45,059 nt of DNA from Candidatus Heimdallarchaeota archaeon (GCA_015522385.1 WAMJ01000129.1:1-45059), one strand, 5' to 3'; counted from the first letter of the stretch, positions 1 to 8,788 are shown. The notes: generated by a model from the sequence alone, not told the origin. A program made the numbers and translations.

Positions 1-978
1 ATGAGGGTGGTAGAAGACGCAAGAGTGACGCTGAATGCTGGAATAACCAGTGTTCGTGAAGTGGGTGGATACGGGGTATTCCTCAGAAGAGCAATACGTG
101 AGAGAACTATCCCCGGTCCCCGAATCTATGCATCAGGTGGGATGCTGTCCACGACGGGAGGGCATGGTGATATGCACAGCCTCCCATTCGGTGTGTGGAA
201 TTACCTCAAGGAGAATGACGATGGATGGATGTACAATACCGTAGATGGAGTGGCAGAGTGCTACAAGGGTGTCAGAAAGCAGTTAAGGTTAGGTGCTGAG
301 GTCATTAAGTTCCATGCTTCAGGAGGAGTACTTTCTGAGCTGGACGATCCAATTAATCAGCAGTTCTCCGCAGAGGAGGCCAAGGCAATTGTGGAGGAGG
401 CAACCCGAGCGAAGGTGGCTGTTGCTGCCCACTGTCACGGAGCACCAGGGATCAGAAATGCGTTGGAGGCAGGGGTGACGAGTATTGAGCACGGGACCTA
501 CCTTGATGACGAGTTGGCAGATATGATGATTGAGAGGGACACCATACTCGTTCCGACAAGATTCATCATCGAGGAGTCGATGAAACTCCTCGATGTTATT
601 CCCGAATATGCCCGACCTAAGATGGAGCAGACGGCAGGGAGACACTGGGAAGCTCTGAAACTAGCGATTAAGAAGGGAGTTACCATAGCGATGGGGACAG
701 ACATCGCAGGAAGCAAGAACTCACCTCTGAACAAGTGGGGGGATAACGCGAAGGAGCTGGAGTATTATGTCAAGGCAGGGATGAGCACAATGGAAGCCAT
801 CGTCACCGCAACAGGAAATGGACCGAAAACACTCGGATCACGTGCGCCTAAATCTGGATTGCTAAAGGATGGTTACGACGCAGACATCCTCCTACTGAAG
901 AGCAACCCTCTAGACGATATAACGATCTTACAGGACAGCATGAACTTTGACGTGATCCGCGGGGGGACAAGCTACTGA
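1..978 (+). CDS. Amidohydrolase, imidazolonepropionase/prolidase-like (5' end outside window)
   Basis: This is the C-terminal 325 residues of a metal-dependent amidohydrolase of the family that includes imidazolonepropionase-like and Xaa-Pro dipeptidase-like enzymes. Visible metal-site elements, in order, are Lys103 in IKFHASGG (the usual carbamylated lysine position), His144/His146 in AAHCHG, His164 in IEHG and Asp234 in MGTDIAG. The family normally runs to about 400 residues and starts with a small beta-domain and an HxH motif. Neither is present, so the gene begins before base 1 and the first ATG is internal. It ends with a typical DGYDADILLL beta-strand region. Substrate is unknown; a hydrolase of small amides or peptides is likely. 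Confidence 0.85.
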   Translation: MRVVEDARVTLNAGITSVREVGGYGVFLRRAIRERTIPGPRIYASGGMLSTTGGHGDMHSLPFGVWNYLKENDDGWMYNTVDGVAECYKGVRKQLRLGAEVIKFHASGGVLSELDDPINQQFSAEEAKAIVEEATRAKVAVAAHCHGAPGIRNALEAGVTSIEHGTYLDDELADMMIERDTILVPTRFIIEESMKLLDVIPEYARPKMEQTAGRHWEALKLAIKKGVTIAMGTDIAGSKNSPLNKWGDNAKELEYYVKAGMSTMEAIVTATGNGPKTLGSRAPKSGLLKDGYDADILLLKSNPLDDITILQDSMNFDVIRGGTSY

Positions 979-1040
979 AGGTTATATCACCTCCAGAGTA
1001 GGTACCCCACTCATCGCTCTTTGGTTATCTTGTGAACCTT

Positions 1041-1786
1041 TCAGTCCTCAAGGAGGTCGACGAATTCCTCGTATATCCACTTAGCCCCTTCCCCAACACC
1101 TGTAAGAACCAGTCTACTCTTGTCCCCAAATGGGAGCACAGTCCTGTAATGCAGCCCGAAATATATCGTTGTTCTGTAATACCTAATTCTGAGGATAGTC
1201 ATTCCCAAGAACAAGAGAAATATCGCCATCATGATCAGGGCTATACCCACTCCGAGTGCCAGACTAAGGTAGGTCTGCTCAAGTCCAAGCGGATTGATAA
1301 TTCGGAGTAACAGCGAAAATATACCAAGCATGAATAGAGCCGCAGAAATAATCATCGCTAAGAAATTCGGTGCAAGTATTTCCTTCCTGTTGGAGATGGA
1401 GACGTCCTCCTTCCTGTAGACATCAAAGAATTGAATCTGAACATATTCAAAAATGGTTGGTGGAGATTGGAATGGACAATGATCCGATCCGTGGTCACAG
1501 TCACCTCCTTCTCTCCAAATTCAATCTTCAGGCTCAGAATCGCTGGGAAAATGAGTGTGATCACGAAGAAGAAGGTGGATACATACCGGATTCGGAGGTC
1601 TGTCTCATTCATCATTGACCAAAGGAGCACAACGAGGATCAGTATCGAGGGAATAGACGAGATTATCACCCCTAATCTTGAGTGGAATGACCTCTCAAGT
1701 CTGTACGATCCTAATATTGTTTCTCCTTCCTTAGGCTTGACCTTCATAGGAACCTCGGACTCATCTTGGTATTTAATTCTGACCAT
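1041..1786 (-). pseudogene. Frameshifted PH-like (bPH) membrane protein
   Basis: Two abutting reverse-strand frames (1786 to 1358 and 1355 to 1041) make one sensible protein if a one-base shift is allowed at the A5 run at 1449-1453 on the plus strand. The first part has two membrane helices and then a PH-like strand ending TTDRIIVHSN. After the shift the other frame continues IFEYVQIQFFDVYRKED into two more membrane helices and a basic tail. Read on without the shift, the first frame turns into low-complexity SPSPTGRK sequence. The rebuilt protein is about 245 residues. It lies 28 bases downstream of the GT4 gene and is probably cotranscribed with it. A sequencing or assembly error in the homopolymer is as likely as a real mutation. 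Confidence 0.6.
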
Positions 1787-1814
1787 CTCAGAGATGGGTG
1801 TGTTTGAGTTAGAC

Positions 1815-2963
1815 TCACCTGTTCATAATCTCTTCGTAGATCTCGATCTGCTGTTTAGCCACTTTGTCCCATGTCTGGTTGCGAGCAAAGTTGTAATTCT
1901 GCTCAAGGATACCCGTTATATCCTCCTTCTTCAGAAATTCCTCGATGCCTTTCGCTACTTTCTCCGGGTCTTTCTGGTCATCAATGATTGTAGCGTTCTC
2001 TGGCGAGAACAGATCCTTATAGGCTGGGACATCACCTACGATCGGGTAGCATTTCATGGCCATTCCTTCGAGGAGTGAGTCTGCAATATTGTCTGTTGTG
2101 GGGATGGAGATGAATGCATCCGATACTTGGTAGAACTCCACAATCTGCTCGTCAGCGACGTACTGGTCGAAAAAGAGAACCGTATTACCAAGAGCGTTCT
2201 CTTGGATGAATCCTCTTGTGTACTCCACATTTTCCGGTCGTCCATTTCCCTTGATAAGGATGAACCTTAAATTGGGATACTTTGGGGCCAAAATTCTCAT
2301 CGCTTCCAAAAGCGACCTGTAGTTGTAGATCGGATTCAACGAGCGGTGTGCATAAACCACTATATCCTCCGGGGCAATACCGTACTTCTCTCTCAGTGAC
2401 AGTCGCCTTTCGCTGTCGAAGTTAAACCTGCTCAGATCGACTCCCCAGATAAACACCCTGATCTTGTCAGGGTCGAACTGGTAACGTTCCTGTGCGACCC
2501 TTGCCGCTACGGTCGAGGAGGACTCCACCACCAATGCTCTTCCAAAGCACCGTTTATACTCCTCAACTGTTCGCTTACTCGTTCCTGCATGGAATACGTC
2601 ACTCCCGTATATCGAGACCAAATATCTCGGGAACTGGAGGTACGCAGCGATCTGGCCATAGAACTGGACGCTATGGATGTGCAGGATATCAACTCCGTTC
2701 TTTCTTAGCTCGGTGTCGAGTTTACTGGCCAAATTCCTGTGAATGTAGCCCTCAAACCCCAATTTTCTAAGGATGAATCTGATACTCCGTGTCACAATGT
2801 TCTGAGAAAGTATCTCCTCGATTACAATCGTACCCTCGGGTTGCTCTTGATGTGCTCCTCTTTCAACGGCCACCAAGACAACATCTACCCCTAGTCTAGT
2901 TAATGCTACCTTCCATTTTTTGATGTGGATTGACGAGGGGTCTCTGAACAGAGCAACTTTCAC
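1815..2963 (-). CDS. Glycosyltransferase family 4 (GT-B fold)
   Basis: This is a retaining GT4-type glycosyltransferase predicted to transfer a sugar from a nucleotide donor onto a growing surface glycan at the cytoplasmic membrane face. The N-terminal Rossmann half carries HIHSVQFYG and SIYGSDVFH. The C-terminal half has the acceptor/donor loop RVFIWGVDLSRF and the nucleotide-binding E-x7-E region SLLEGMAMKCYPIVGD. I chose GTG at 2963, giving MKVALFRDPSS, because a TATA-like box (2986-2993) sits at -30 to -23 from it. A longer reading from GTG at 3008 adds 15 residues. It is divergent from the methyltransferase and followed by the PH-like protein. Donor and acceptor cannot be read from sequence. 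Confidence 0.85.
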   Translation of the reverse strand: MKVALFRDPSSIHIKKWKVALTRLGVDVVLVAVERGAHQEQPEGTIVIEEILSQNIVTRSIRFILRKLGFEGYIHRNLASKLDTELRKNGVDILHIHSVQFYGQIAAYLQFPRYLVSIYGSDVFHAGTSKRTVEEYKRCFGRALVVESSSTVAARVAQERYQFDPDKIRVFIWGVDLSRFNFDSERRLSLREKYGIAPEDIVVYAHRSLNPIYNYRSLLEAMRILAPKYPNLRFILIKGNGRPENVEYTRGFIQENALGNTVLFFDQYVADEQIVEFYQVSDAFISIPTTDNIADSLLEGMAMKCYPIVGDVPAYKDLFSPENATIIDDQKDPEKVAKGIEEFLKKEDITGILEQNYNFARNQTWDKVAKQQIEIYEEIMNR

Positions 2964-2985
2964 AGAGAAAGTAAAGGAATCATCC

Positions 2986-2993
2986 AATATATC
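2986..2993 (-). promoter_or_regulatory. TATA-like box of GT4 gene
   Basis: The reverse strand reads GATATATT, 23-30 bases upstream of the GTG at 2963. The spacing fits a leaderless transcript and supports the shorter start. Confidence 0.5.
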
Positions 2994-3059
2994 AATATTC
3001 TTTAGCACAGCTACTGTTGAATACTACAATAGAGAATTCTATCTCGCAAATTAGTTATG

Positions 3060-3067
3060 TTTAAGAA
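3060..3067 (+). promoter_or_regulatory. TATA-like box of methyltransferase gene
   Basis: TTTAAGAA lies exactly 30 to 23 bases upstream of the GTG at 3090. It falls inside the longer reading that would start at ATG 3057, so it argues for the GTG start. Confidence 0.4.
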
Positions 3068-3089
3068 ATTCCCCATTGAAGGAAGTTTC

Positions 3090-3656
3090 GTGGTTAAAGT
3101 TCATACTCCTGCTGAGGAGCTAAAAACACGTACAAAGGTCAATCTTGGTTGCGGCGCAGACATCAAGGAGGGGTGGATCAATATAGATATCGCAGAGCTC
3201 ACAGGTGTAGATATCTCGATGAACATAGAGACTGAGAGAATTCCACTTGAGGATCAGAGCGTCGAATACGTGCTCACATCTCACGTACTCGAACACATTC
3301 GGGATTTGGGCTTTGTACTTCGCGAGGTCAGCCGAATCCTGAAACCTGGAGGGGAGTTTTACGTGATCGTCCCCGCTTTTTCCTCATCTGGAGCTTTTCA
3401 AGACCCCACTCATGTAAGATTCTTTACTGACATCACCTTCAGATACATCTCTGGAGATACATTTGATTACTACTATGGTGATCTGAGATTTAAGTTAAGA
3501 ACGATTAAGAAGAAGCGCACAGACTACTATAAGCAGCTGTACAGATACTTACGTCCAGTTGTGGGTCTGATTGGAAAGAAGCGGTTTAATAACTACGTGG
3601 ATCACTTTTTACTTAATATGATCTCGGAGTATCATGCGATCTTTGAGAAGTTCTGA
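3090..3656 (+). CDS. SAM-dependent methyltransferase (class I, type 11)
   Basis: This is a Rossmann-fold methyltransferase of about 188 residues. Motif I is VNLGCGADIKEGW, followed by the acidic strand WINIDIAE. The motif around LTSHVLEHI and the post-motif LKPGGEFYVIVP are typical of Methyltransf_11 proteins. A charged C-terminal tail follows. Its position between a GT4 and a flippase gene suggests that it methylates a sugar or glycan precursor, but the acceptor is unknown. I favour GTG 3090 because of the TATA-like box at 3060-3067; ATG 3057 would add 11 residues. The following flippase starts after its stop, with its own promoter inside this 3' end. Confidence 0.8.
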   Translation: MVKVHTPAEELKTRTKVNLGCGADIKEGWINIDIAELTGVDISMNIETERIPLEDQSVEYVLTSHVLEHIRDLGFVLREVSRILKPGGEFYVIVPAFSSSGAFQDPTHVRFFTDITFRYISGDTFDYYYGDLRFKLRTIKKKRTDYYKQLYRYLRPVVGLIGKKRFNNYVDHFLLNMISEYHAIFEKF

Positions 3657-3684
3657 ATCAATTGCTACTGCGAAATTCAGAAAT

Positions 3685-3694
3685 GATATTATAT
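3685..3694 (+). promoter_or_regulatory. TATA-like box of flippase gene
   Basis: GATATTATAT sits at -30 to -21 from ATG 3715. It supports that ATG rather than the upstream frame-open ATG at 3634. Confidence 0.5.
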
Positions 3695-3714
3695 GGGCTA
3701 TTCCTGATTCTTAC

Positions 3715-5211
3715 ATGGACGGCGAAAGTCTTTCCCAGAAGTACAAGAAATTCGTGGGATTTGGTTTCTTGAGGGTGTTTGTTTCCCGGATGATCGCCAT
3801 CTTCTCCATTGCAATTATGTATCGTCTAATCGACCCTAGCGAGCTGGGGACAATTTTCGCCATCAGCTCGGGTCTGGTCATAATTTCTCGGGTCACCGAT
3901 TTCGGTGTTCCTTGGTCGATGAGACAGAGAGGACTTGCTGGTACATTTGAGACCGAGCAGGTAATTCGGGCAGGTGTGTTCCTAATGTTCAGGAGGAATA
4001 TTCCCCTAGCGATCATCATCGGAACACCATTCTACATCTACGCAAGATTTGACTCCTTTCATCTCAATGAACTTCTCATGCTCATACTCTTTCTGGTATT
4101 GAACATAGTCTCTGTCCTTGTCAAGACTATAGAAGATATGCGTCTTAGACCCCAGAACCCTGTAATAGTTACAACGATCTATTCGATTGCAACGTCTGTG
4201 ACCGTCCCACTGTTCTTCTACATCTCCCCCTCCGTACTCTCAGTCTTCTTTGCTTGGACCTTTTCCGTCATATTGTCCGTTCTGCCATTTTGGAAGACAA
4301 TCATCGAGATTTTTGGAATATTTCTCGGGGGGGTCTACGAGAAAGAGATCTACCGCAAAGTCTTCTCCTTTGGCTTTCCGCTCTTCCTCTTCGGAATTCC
4401 CAATGTCTTCGCAAACGAGTTTGAGATTCAGTTGGTGTTCAATCAACTTGATGAAAATCTGACCTCGAAGTTCTACGCCGCAAATCGCTTGATCTCTGTT
4501 GCAACAGAGATCGTGAGGGTTGTTCTTACGGGGATATTCCCACTTCTCGCAAGTAAGGTCAAGACCGATCCCAACCGAGCTCGCCGGATATTTATCTCTG
4601 GTATCAGGATATACTCTGTCATTGCGCTTTCCACCACATTGGGGATTTTCCTGAATGCTTCGTGGGTTGTGCCTCTTCTCTACGATGAAGGAAATCGTGA
4701 TGTCGTCATTACGGTCTATCTCCTCTCCTTTTCCATTCTCTTTAATAGTGTAGCCATCTTCACTTACTCATACCTCAATGCCAAGGGTCTGAGGCGAAAA
4801 CTTGTCTACTCCTTCTGGCTTGCTCTTGGTGGTAAGGTTGTCTTCGAGCTTCTGCTCCTTCCTTATGGAATTAACGGGATCGCAGGAGGGTCCCTCATTT
4901 CCAACATTGTTTTGATCATTTTCATCTACTTCCTTGTTCCCGAGGTGAAGCGATCTTTCCCTATCAGGTCAAGAATGGCAATTTATCTTGTGGCATTCCC
5001 TATTGTGACACTCTCGATATACGCAATTTTCCAGAACGTTTTGCAGGTGAATGACCTTACCCTTGGATCGTTCATCTATGGTATCGTCCCCCTAAACCTC
5101 GGTTATCTTCTTCTCTCCTATGTAATCTACAGACTCGTCAGACCGTTGGTAGACGAGGACAGGGCTTTTCTCAGAAGATTTGTCCCGAGATTTCTGCATG
5201 CAATAATCTGA
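3715..5211 (+). CDS. Polysaccharide flippase (Wzx/MATE-like oligosaccharide exporter)
   Basis: This is a membrane protein of about 498 residues with roughly twelve to fourteen hydrophobic segments, of the MOP/polysaccharide-biosynthesis superfamily. It would flip lipid-linked oligosaccharide across the cytoplasmic membrane. N-terminal features are FVSRMIAIFSIAI and the conserved SSGLVIISRVTDFG. The middle region FGFPLFLFGIPNVFANEFE matches the second half-repeat of this superfamily. ATG 3715 (MDGESLSQKYKKFVGFG) is preferred because of the TATA-like box at 3685-3694; the frame is open back to 3634, overlapping the methyltransferase. The neighbouring glycosyltransferases fit a glycan export role. 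Confidence 0.85.
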   Translation: MDGESLSQKYKKFVGFGFLRVFVSRMIAIFSIAIMYRLIDPSELGTIFAISSGLVIISRVTDFGVPWSMRQRGLAGTFETEQVIRAGVFLMFRRNIPLAIIIGTPFYIYARFDSFHLNELLMLILFLVLNIVSVLVKTIEDMRLRPQNPVIVTTIYSIATSVTVPLFFYISPSVLSVFFAWTFSVILSVLPFWKTIIEIFGIFLGGVYEKEIYRKVFSFGFPLFLFGIPNVFANEFEIQLVFNQLDENLTSKFYAANRLISVATEIVRVVLTGIFPLLASKVKTDPNRARRIFISGIRIYSVIALSTTLGIFLNASWVVPLLYDEGNRDVVITVYLLSFSILFNSVAIFTYSYLNAKGLRRKLVYSFWLALGGKVVFELLLLPYGINGIAGGSLISNIVLIIFIYFLVPEVKRSFPIRSRMAIYLVAFPIVTLSIYAIFQNVLQVNDLTLGSFIYGIVPLNLGYLLLSYVIYRLVRPLVDEDRAFLRRFVPRFLHAII

Positions 5212-5218
5212 TCACAGG

Positions 5219-5228
5219 ATTAATAATT
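5219..5228 (+). promoter_or_regulatory. TATA-like box of GT2 gene
   Basis: ATTAATAATT lies at -30 to -21 from ATG 5249, the leaderless spacing seen across the window. Confidence 0.5.
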
Positions 5229-5248
5229 AGTCTCTTGAGCTTTTAGAT

Positions 5249-6169
5249 ATGAGACAGGCCCCTTTGGTATCTATTGTTGTTCCAGTGTACAATGGTGAGA
5301 TGTTCCTTGCAGAGACTATCGATTCCATTCTTGCACAGAGTTACGAGGATTGGGAGCTCCTCCTGATTGACGATGGGTCAACCGACGGGAGTGCAGAAAT
5401 CATAAGGGGTTATTCAGACAAACGTATTCAATATGTCAAAGGTGAGCGGAAAGGCAACCCTGCAGGTGTTCGAAATCTTGGAATTTCATTGGCCAAAGGT
5501 GAATGGATAGCTCTCTGTGACCAAGATGATCTCTGGGCTCCTTACAAATTAGAGAGACAGGTAATGTGTATTGGAGATGGTGTGGGGATGGTTGTAGGTT
5601 CCAGTGATTCGATTGACGAAGACGGCAAACCTATTCCTAGGATTGTATCCAAAACCAAAACCATGATTGAGGAGTTCTTATCTAACAAGAGCTGTGTTCA
5701 GATTCCAAACTTTGTCCTCTTCCGAGAGAATTACATTATGAACTCAACCGTTCTTGTCAAACGTACAATCTTCGACAAGATCGGGATGCTTTCCGAAGAC
5801 CCAGACCTAAGGGGCGTCGAGGATTATGAATTCCTGATCCGTCTCCTCTGCAACGGATATGTGATCTCGTACGTCCCTCAGATACTCGCTAGCTGGAGGC
5901 AGCACTCCTCCAATTTAACGAAGGAAATACATACAAAATCTGTGCACAGACAAAGGATTCTCCACCACCTCATGGAAGCACTTACGTGCAAAGAGTTCGG
6001 TGAAGTTCCCCGGATTTTACGTTTCCAGAGGATCTTGGAATTGAGATTAAAGATCTGCAAGATCGAGCAGAGGAGGTCTTTCAGACATCGGTTGATTTAC
6101 CTTATGAGATTTGTTCAGTGGGTTGTAAGCAAGCGGTTCCTCCGGCTATTCGGCAAATCTTACTACTGA
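5249..6169 (+). CDS. Glycosyltransferase family 2 (GT-A fold)
   Basis: This is an inverting GT2 glycosyltransferase of 306 residues. The N-terminus VSIVVPVYNGEMFLAETI is diagnostic, followed by LLIDDGSTDGS (nucleotide binding), GVRNLGISLAKGEWIALCDQ-type core and the DQDD variant of the DxD metal site at about residues 91-94. VEDYEFLIRLL carries the ED acidic pair that usually includes the catalytic base. A basic C-terminal tail (about 240-306) could touch the membrane. The stop overlaps by seven bases the stop of the convergent epimerase at 6163. It probably builds the glycan exported by the adjacent flippase; specificity is unknown. Confidence 0.9.
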   Translation: MRQAPLVSIVVPVYNGEMFLAETIDSILAQSYEDWELLLIDDGSTDGSAEIIRGYSDKRIQYVKGERKGNPAGVRNLGISLAKGEWIALCDQDDLWAPYKLERQVMCIGDGVGMVVGSSDSIDEDGKPIPRIVSKTKTMIEEFLSNKSCVQIPNFVLFRENYIMNSTVLVKRTIFDKIGMLSEDPDLRGVEDYEFLIRLLCNGYVISYVPQILASWRQHSSNLTKEIHTKSVHRQRILHHLMEALTCKEFGEVPRILRFQRILELRLKICKIEQRRSFRHRLIYLMRFVQWVVSKRFLRLFGKSYY

Positions 6170-7056
6170 TCAACCATGTACCTCAGACTGCTCTGGAGGT
6201 TATGGGACAGCAACTCGTCCAGCACGATACCATGCTTGCTCAGGTACTCCTCCAGTCTACGATTGCTCTGGACGTGCGCCCGGTACCTCGGCTCAGGCTC
6301 CTCACCTATGATGCGAGTCCTGATCCTTTTACCGAGGACTGTCTCAAGTTCATCCACCATCTCACGAACGGACACGCCCCTCCCTGTCGAGACATTGAGG
6401 ACTTTGGGGGTGTCTTCAAGTTCAAGAAGTTCACGCATGATCCTGCAGAAGTCTCGCACATCGATGAAGTCCCTTACCGAGGTCTCGTTGTAGAGTTCGA
6501 TCTCAATCTCGTCCCCTGCCTTCTCCTTCACTTTACTCACCAGCTTACCTGGTAGTAAATGCTCTGAGAGTCCCTTTCCGAGAAAATTAGATGGACGGAT
6601 GATCACGGCTCTCTCATCGTACCGCGCAATCCCCTCTAGGAGGTACTTTGACAATCCGTAATTGCTCGTGGGAAATCCCTCATAGTCCTCCGCTACTGGC
6701 AGGTCCTTCGCTGGGGGAAGACCGTACACACTGGCACTGGATACCACGTAGAACCTCCTGCACACCGACTTTGACCGTGCTAGGACATTGCAGAAGGTGT
6801 ACGCATTGATCCTCTCGAGGACCTCTCGATTCTTTGTCGAGTAGACCCCCACACAGAAGAATATCTGCTCAGGCTCTGTCACCGACATGAGCTCCGCAAC
6901 CTGCTGGATGTCCGTGAGGTCACACCTTATGTACTCCACGTCCATGGCTGCTTGCTCGTGGATGTCACTGGCTATCACTTCGTGTCCCCCTGCAAGTAAC
7001 TCACTTACGAGGTGCCGTCCAAGCATCCCGTTCGATCCAAGCACGAGGATTTTCAT
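6163..7056 (-). CDS. NAD-dependent sugar epimerase/reductase (extended SDR)
   Basis: This is an extended short-chain dehydrogenase of about 297 residues. The NAD site is ILVLGSNGMLGRHL at the N-terminus; the catalytic set is Ser in VVSSASVYG and Tyr/Lys in NYGLSKYLLEG. The C-terminal part carries NVSTGRGVSVREMVDE, typical of nucleotide-sugar epimerases and dTDP-4-dehydrorhamnose reductase-like enzymes. ATG 7056 gives MKILVLGS; GTG 7062 is two codons upstream. A GGTGA sequence lies just before. It is the last gene of the LegB-type dehydratase, nucleotidyltransferase, epimerase operon and probably finishes synthesis of an activated deoxy sugar. Confidence 0.85.
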   Translation of the reverse strand: MKILVLGSNGMLGRHLVSELLAGGHEVIASDIHEQAAMDVEYIRCDLTDIQQVAELMSVTEPEQIFFCVGVYSTKNREVLERINAYTFCNVLARSKSVCRRFYVVSSASVYGLPPAKDLPVAEDYEGFPTSNYGLSKYLLEGIARYDERAVIIRPSNFLGKGLSEHLLPGKLVSKVKEKAGDEIEIELYNETSVRDFIDVRDFCRIMRELLELEDTPKVLNVSTGRGVSVREMVDELETVLGKRIRTRIIGEEPEPRYRAHVQSNRRLEEYLSKHGIVLDELLSHNLQSSLRYMVDQ

Positions 7057-7066
7057 GCCCACGAGC

Positions 7067-7771
7067 TCACCCTATTATAGAGTCTGCACTCTCCTCGAAG
7101 ATCCCTAGGGCCTTCTCGTAGTCATTGGGACGACCGATGTCCAGCCACATCCCCTCGAAGAAATAGCTACTGATTTTCTGCTTCTCCTTGATCATCTTGA
7201 GCACGAGGTCGGGGAGGTCAAAGTAACCCTCGGGGATCTGCTTGATGATCTCACGGTTCAGGGCGTAGATGCCCATCGAGACATGGAAGTCATAAGTGGG
7301 CTTCTCAATGTAGTCCACTACGTTCCCCTCCTCTATCTTGAGCACTCCTAGGTCGATCTTCACCTCCTTCCTGTACACCGCGATGGACATGAGGCTGTCC
7401 TCTTTGATGTGGAAGTCTATGAGGTCGGCGAATGAGAGATCCGTGAGGAGATCCCCATTCATCAGCAGGAACTTCTCGTCGAGTCCATCGATGAGTTTGA
7501 GCGGTCCCGCAGTCCCCAGTGGCTCGTTCTCGTGGGAGTAGCTGATCTCCAGTCCCCACTTGGAGCCATCGCCGAAATAGCTCTCCAGCAGGTGAGAGAG
7601 GTACCCTGTAGCGATGATGATCTTCTCGATACCCGCCTTCTTCAGCTTGCGGATAAGGATCTCGAGGATTGGATAGTCTCCTACCGGCATGAGCGGTTTG
7701 GGAAGGACGGTGGTGTAGGGGCGAAGTCTGGTTCCCTTTCCCCCAGCTAGTAATACTGCTTGCTTGATCAT
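7067..7771 (-). CDS. Sugar-phosphate nucleotidyltransferase
   Basis: This is a nucleotidyltransferase of about 234 residues that would activate a sugar 1-phosphate to an NDP-sugar. The signature is AVLLAGGKGTRLRPYT at the N-terminus with the catalytic lysine in LPKPLMPVG. FLLMNGDLLTDL is the metal-binding aspartate strand and VVDYIEKPTYDF the second conserved strand. GMWLDIGRPNDYEKA closes the domain. There is no C-terminal left-handed beta-helix, so it is the short form. ATG 7771 overlaps the upstream stop as ATGA, showing translational coupling to the 4,6-dehydratase. The frame is open 18 codons further upstream but the AGGKGTR motif makes the short start clear. Confidence 0.9.
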   Translation of the reverse strand: MIKQAVLLAGGKGTRLRPYTTVLPKPLMPVGDYPILEILIRKLKKAGIEKIIIATGYLSHLLESYFGDGSKWGLEISYSHENEPLGTAGPLKLIDGLDEKFLLMNGDLLTDLSFADLIDFHIKEDSLMSIAVYRKEVKIDLGVLKIEEGNVVDYIEKPTYDFHVSMGIYALNREIIKQIPEGYFDLPDLVLKMIKEKQKISSYFFEGMWLDIGRPNDYEKALGIFEESADSIIG

Positions 7772-8757
7772 ACGACATATTCTCCTATCTTGTAGTCCGC
7801 TCTCTCCCACTCGTTCCTGAACCACTCGATGGTCTCATCAATGCCCTGCTCAAAGGTATAGCTCGGCTTCCAGTCGATCTTCGAGACCTTCTCCGCGGAT
7901 CCGAGAAGTTGCCTCACCTCTGATTTCCGAGGTCTGAATCGCTTCTTGTCCTGCACGATCTCCAGATCTGGATTGACCTTGTCACGGATCATCCTCGCCA
8001 GCTCACCGATGCTGATCTCCCGCCCGGTGGCGAGATTGGTCGGCTCCCCGTAGAAAGGATCCTCCGCCAGACGGATGAATCCCTGTGCGGTGTCCTTGAC
8101 GTAGACCAGATCCCTTGTTGTATCCATGTCTCCCAATACTATTCTGTCCGAGTACACCGCCTGAGAGATAATCGTCGGGATGACGGCTCTCGTGGACTGA
8201 CGAGGTCCAAAAGTATTGAACGGGCGTACAATTGCAACAGGTGACTCGAATGAGAGATAATAGCTCTCGACCAACTTGTCTGCAGCAATTTTGGTTGCGG
8301 AGTACGGTGACTGTCCAACTAGTGGGTGCTTCTCGTCGATGGGTATATACTGGGCTGTGCCATAGACCTCGCTGGTGGAGGTAAACAGGCATATCTTCGG
8401 GTTATACTTCTTGACTGCCTCGAGAAAATTCATAGTACCGACGATATTCGTCGCAACGTAGCTCTTCGGGGCGTGGTATGAGTACGGGATGCCGATGAGC
8501 GCGGCCAGATGGAAGATGACGTCCTGATCCTTTGTGACGTGCTCGACGAAACTCTGGTCTTCGACATTGCCGTAGACGAGATTGAGCTTTTCAAACTTCT
8601 CCTTGGGCAGATACTTCAGGTTCCCGATGCTCTGCTCAGAGGTGTAGCGGAGAAATGCAGTGACCTCTGCTCCTTTGTCAAGGAGGGCCTCCACAAGGTG
8701 ACTTCCGATGAATCCACCCGCACCTGAGACGAGGACGGACTTCGAACTCCAATTCAC
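7768..8757 (-). CDS. NAD-dependent nucleotide-sugar 4,6-dehydratase, LegB-type
   Basis: This is an extended SDR of 329 residues, predicted to make an NDP-4-keto-6-deoxy sugar. The NAD site is LVSGAGGFIGSHLVEAL, the catalytic triad region STSEVYGTAQ plus YSATKIAADKL. The block RPFNTFGPRQSTRAVIPT is what I associate with the LegB group (legionaminic-acid-type sugar pathways) rather than RfbB. The start is GTG at 8757, giving MNWSSKSVLVSG, with a TATA-like box at 8779-8788. It leads a three-gene operon with the nucleotidyltransferase and epimerase. LegB assignment is from motif memory; other legionaminic genes are absent here. Confidence 0.85.
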   Translation of the reverse strand: MNWSSKSVLVSGAGGFIGSHLVEALLDKGAEVTAFLRYTSEQSIGNLKYLPKEKFEKLNLVYGNVEDQSFVEHVTKDQDVIFHLAALIGIPYSYHAPKSYVATNIVGTMNFLEAVKKYNPKICLFTSTSEVYGTAQYIPIDEKHPLVGQSPYSATKIAADKLVESYYLSFESPVAIVRPFNTFGPRQSTRAVIPTIISQAVYSDRIVLGDMDTTRDLVYVKDTAQGFIRLAEDPFYGEPTNLATGREISIGELARMIRDKVNPDLEIVQDKKRFRPRKSEVRQLLGSAEKVSKIDWKPSYTFEQGIDETIEWFRNEWERADYKIGEYVV

Positions 8758-8778
8758 AGATTCGACATCTCTAGAGGC

Positions 8779-8788
8779 TTATAAATAA
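8779..8788 (-). promoter_or_regulatory. TATA-like box of the 4,6-dehydratase operon
   Basis: The reverse strand reads TTATTTATAA at -31 to -22 from GTG 8757. It is the strongest TATA match in this region and drives the three-gene sugar operon. Confidence 0.6.

Noticed and set aside
7305..7778. 157-codon reverse frame inside the nucleotidyltransferase
   Set aside because: It is an Arg/His-rich shadow of the real gene in another frame; the AGGKGTR motif belongs to the other frame.
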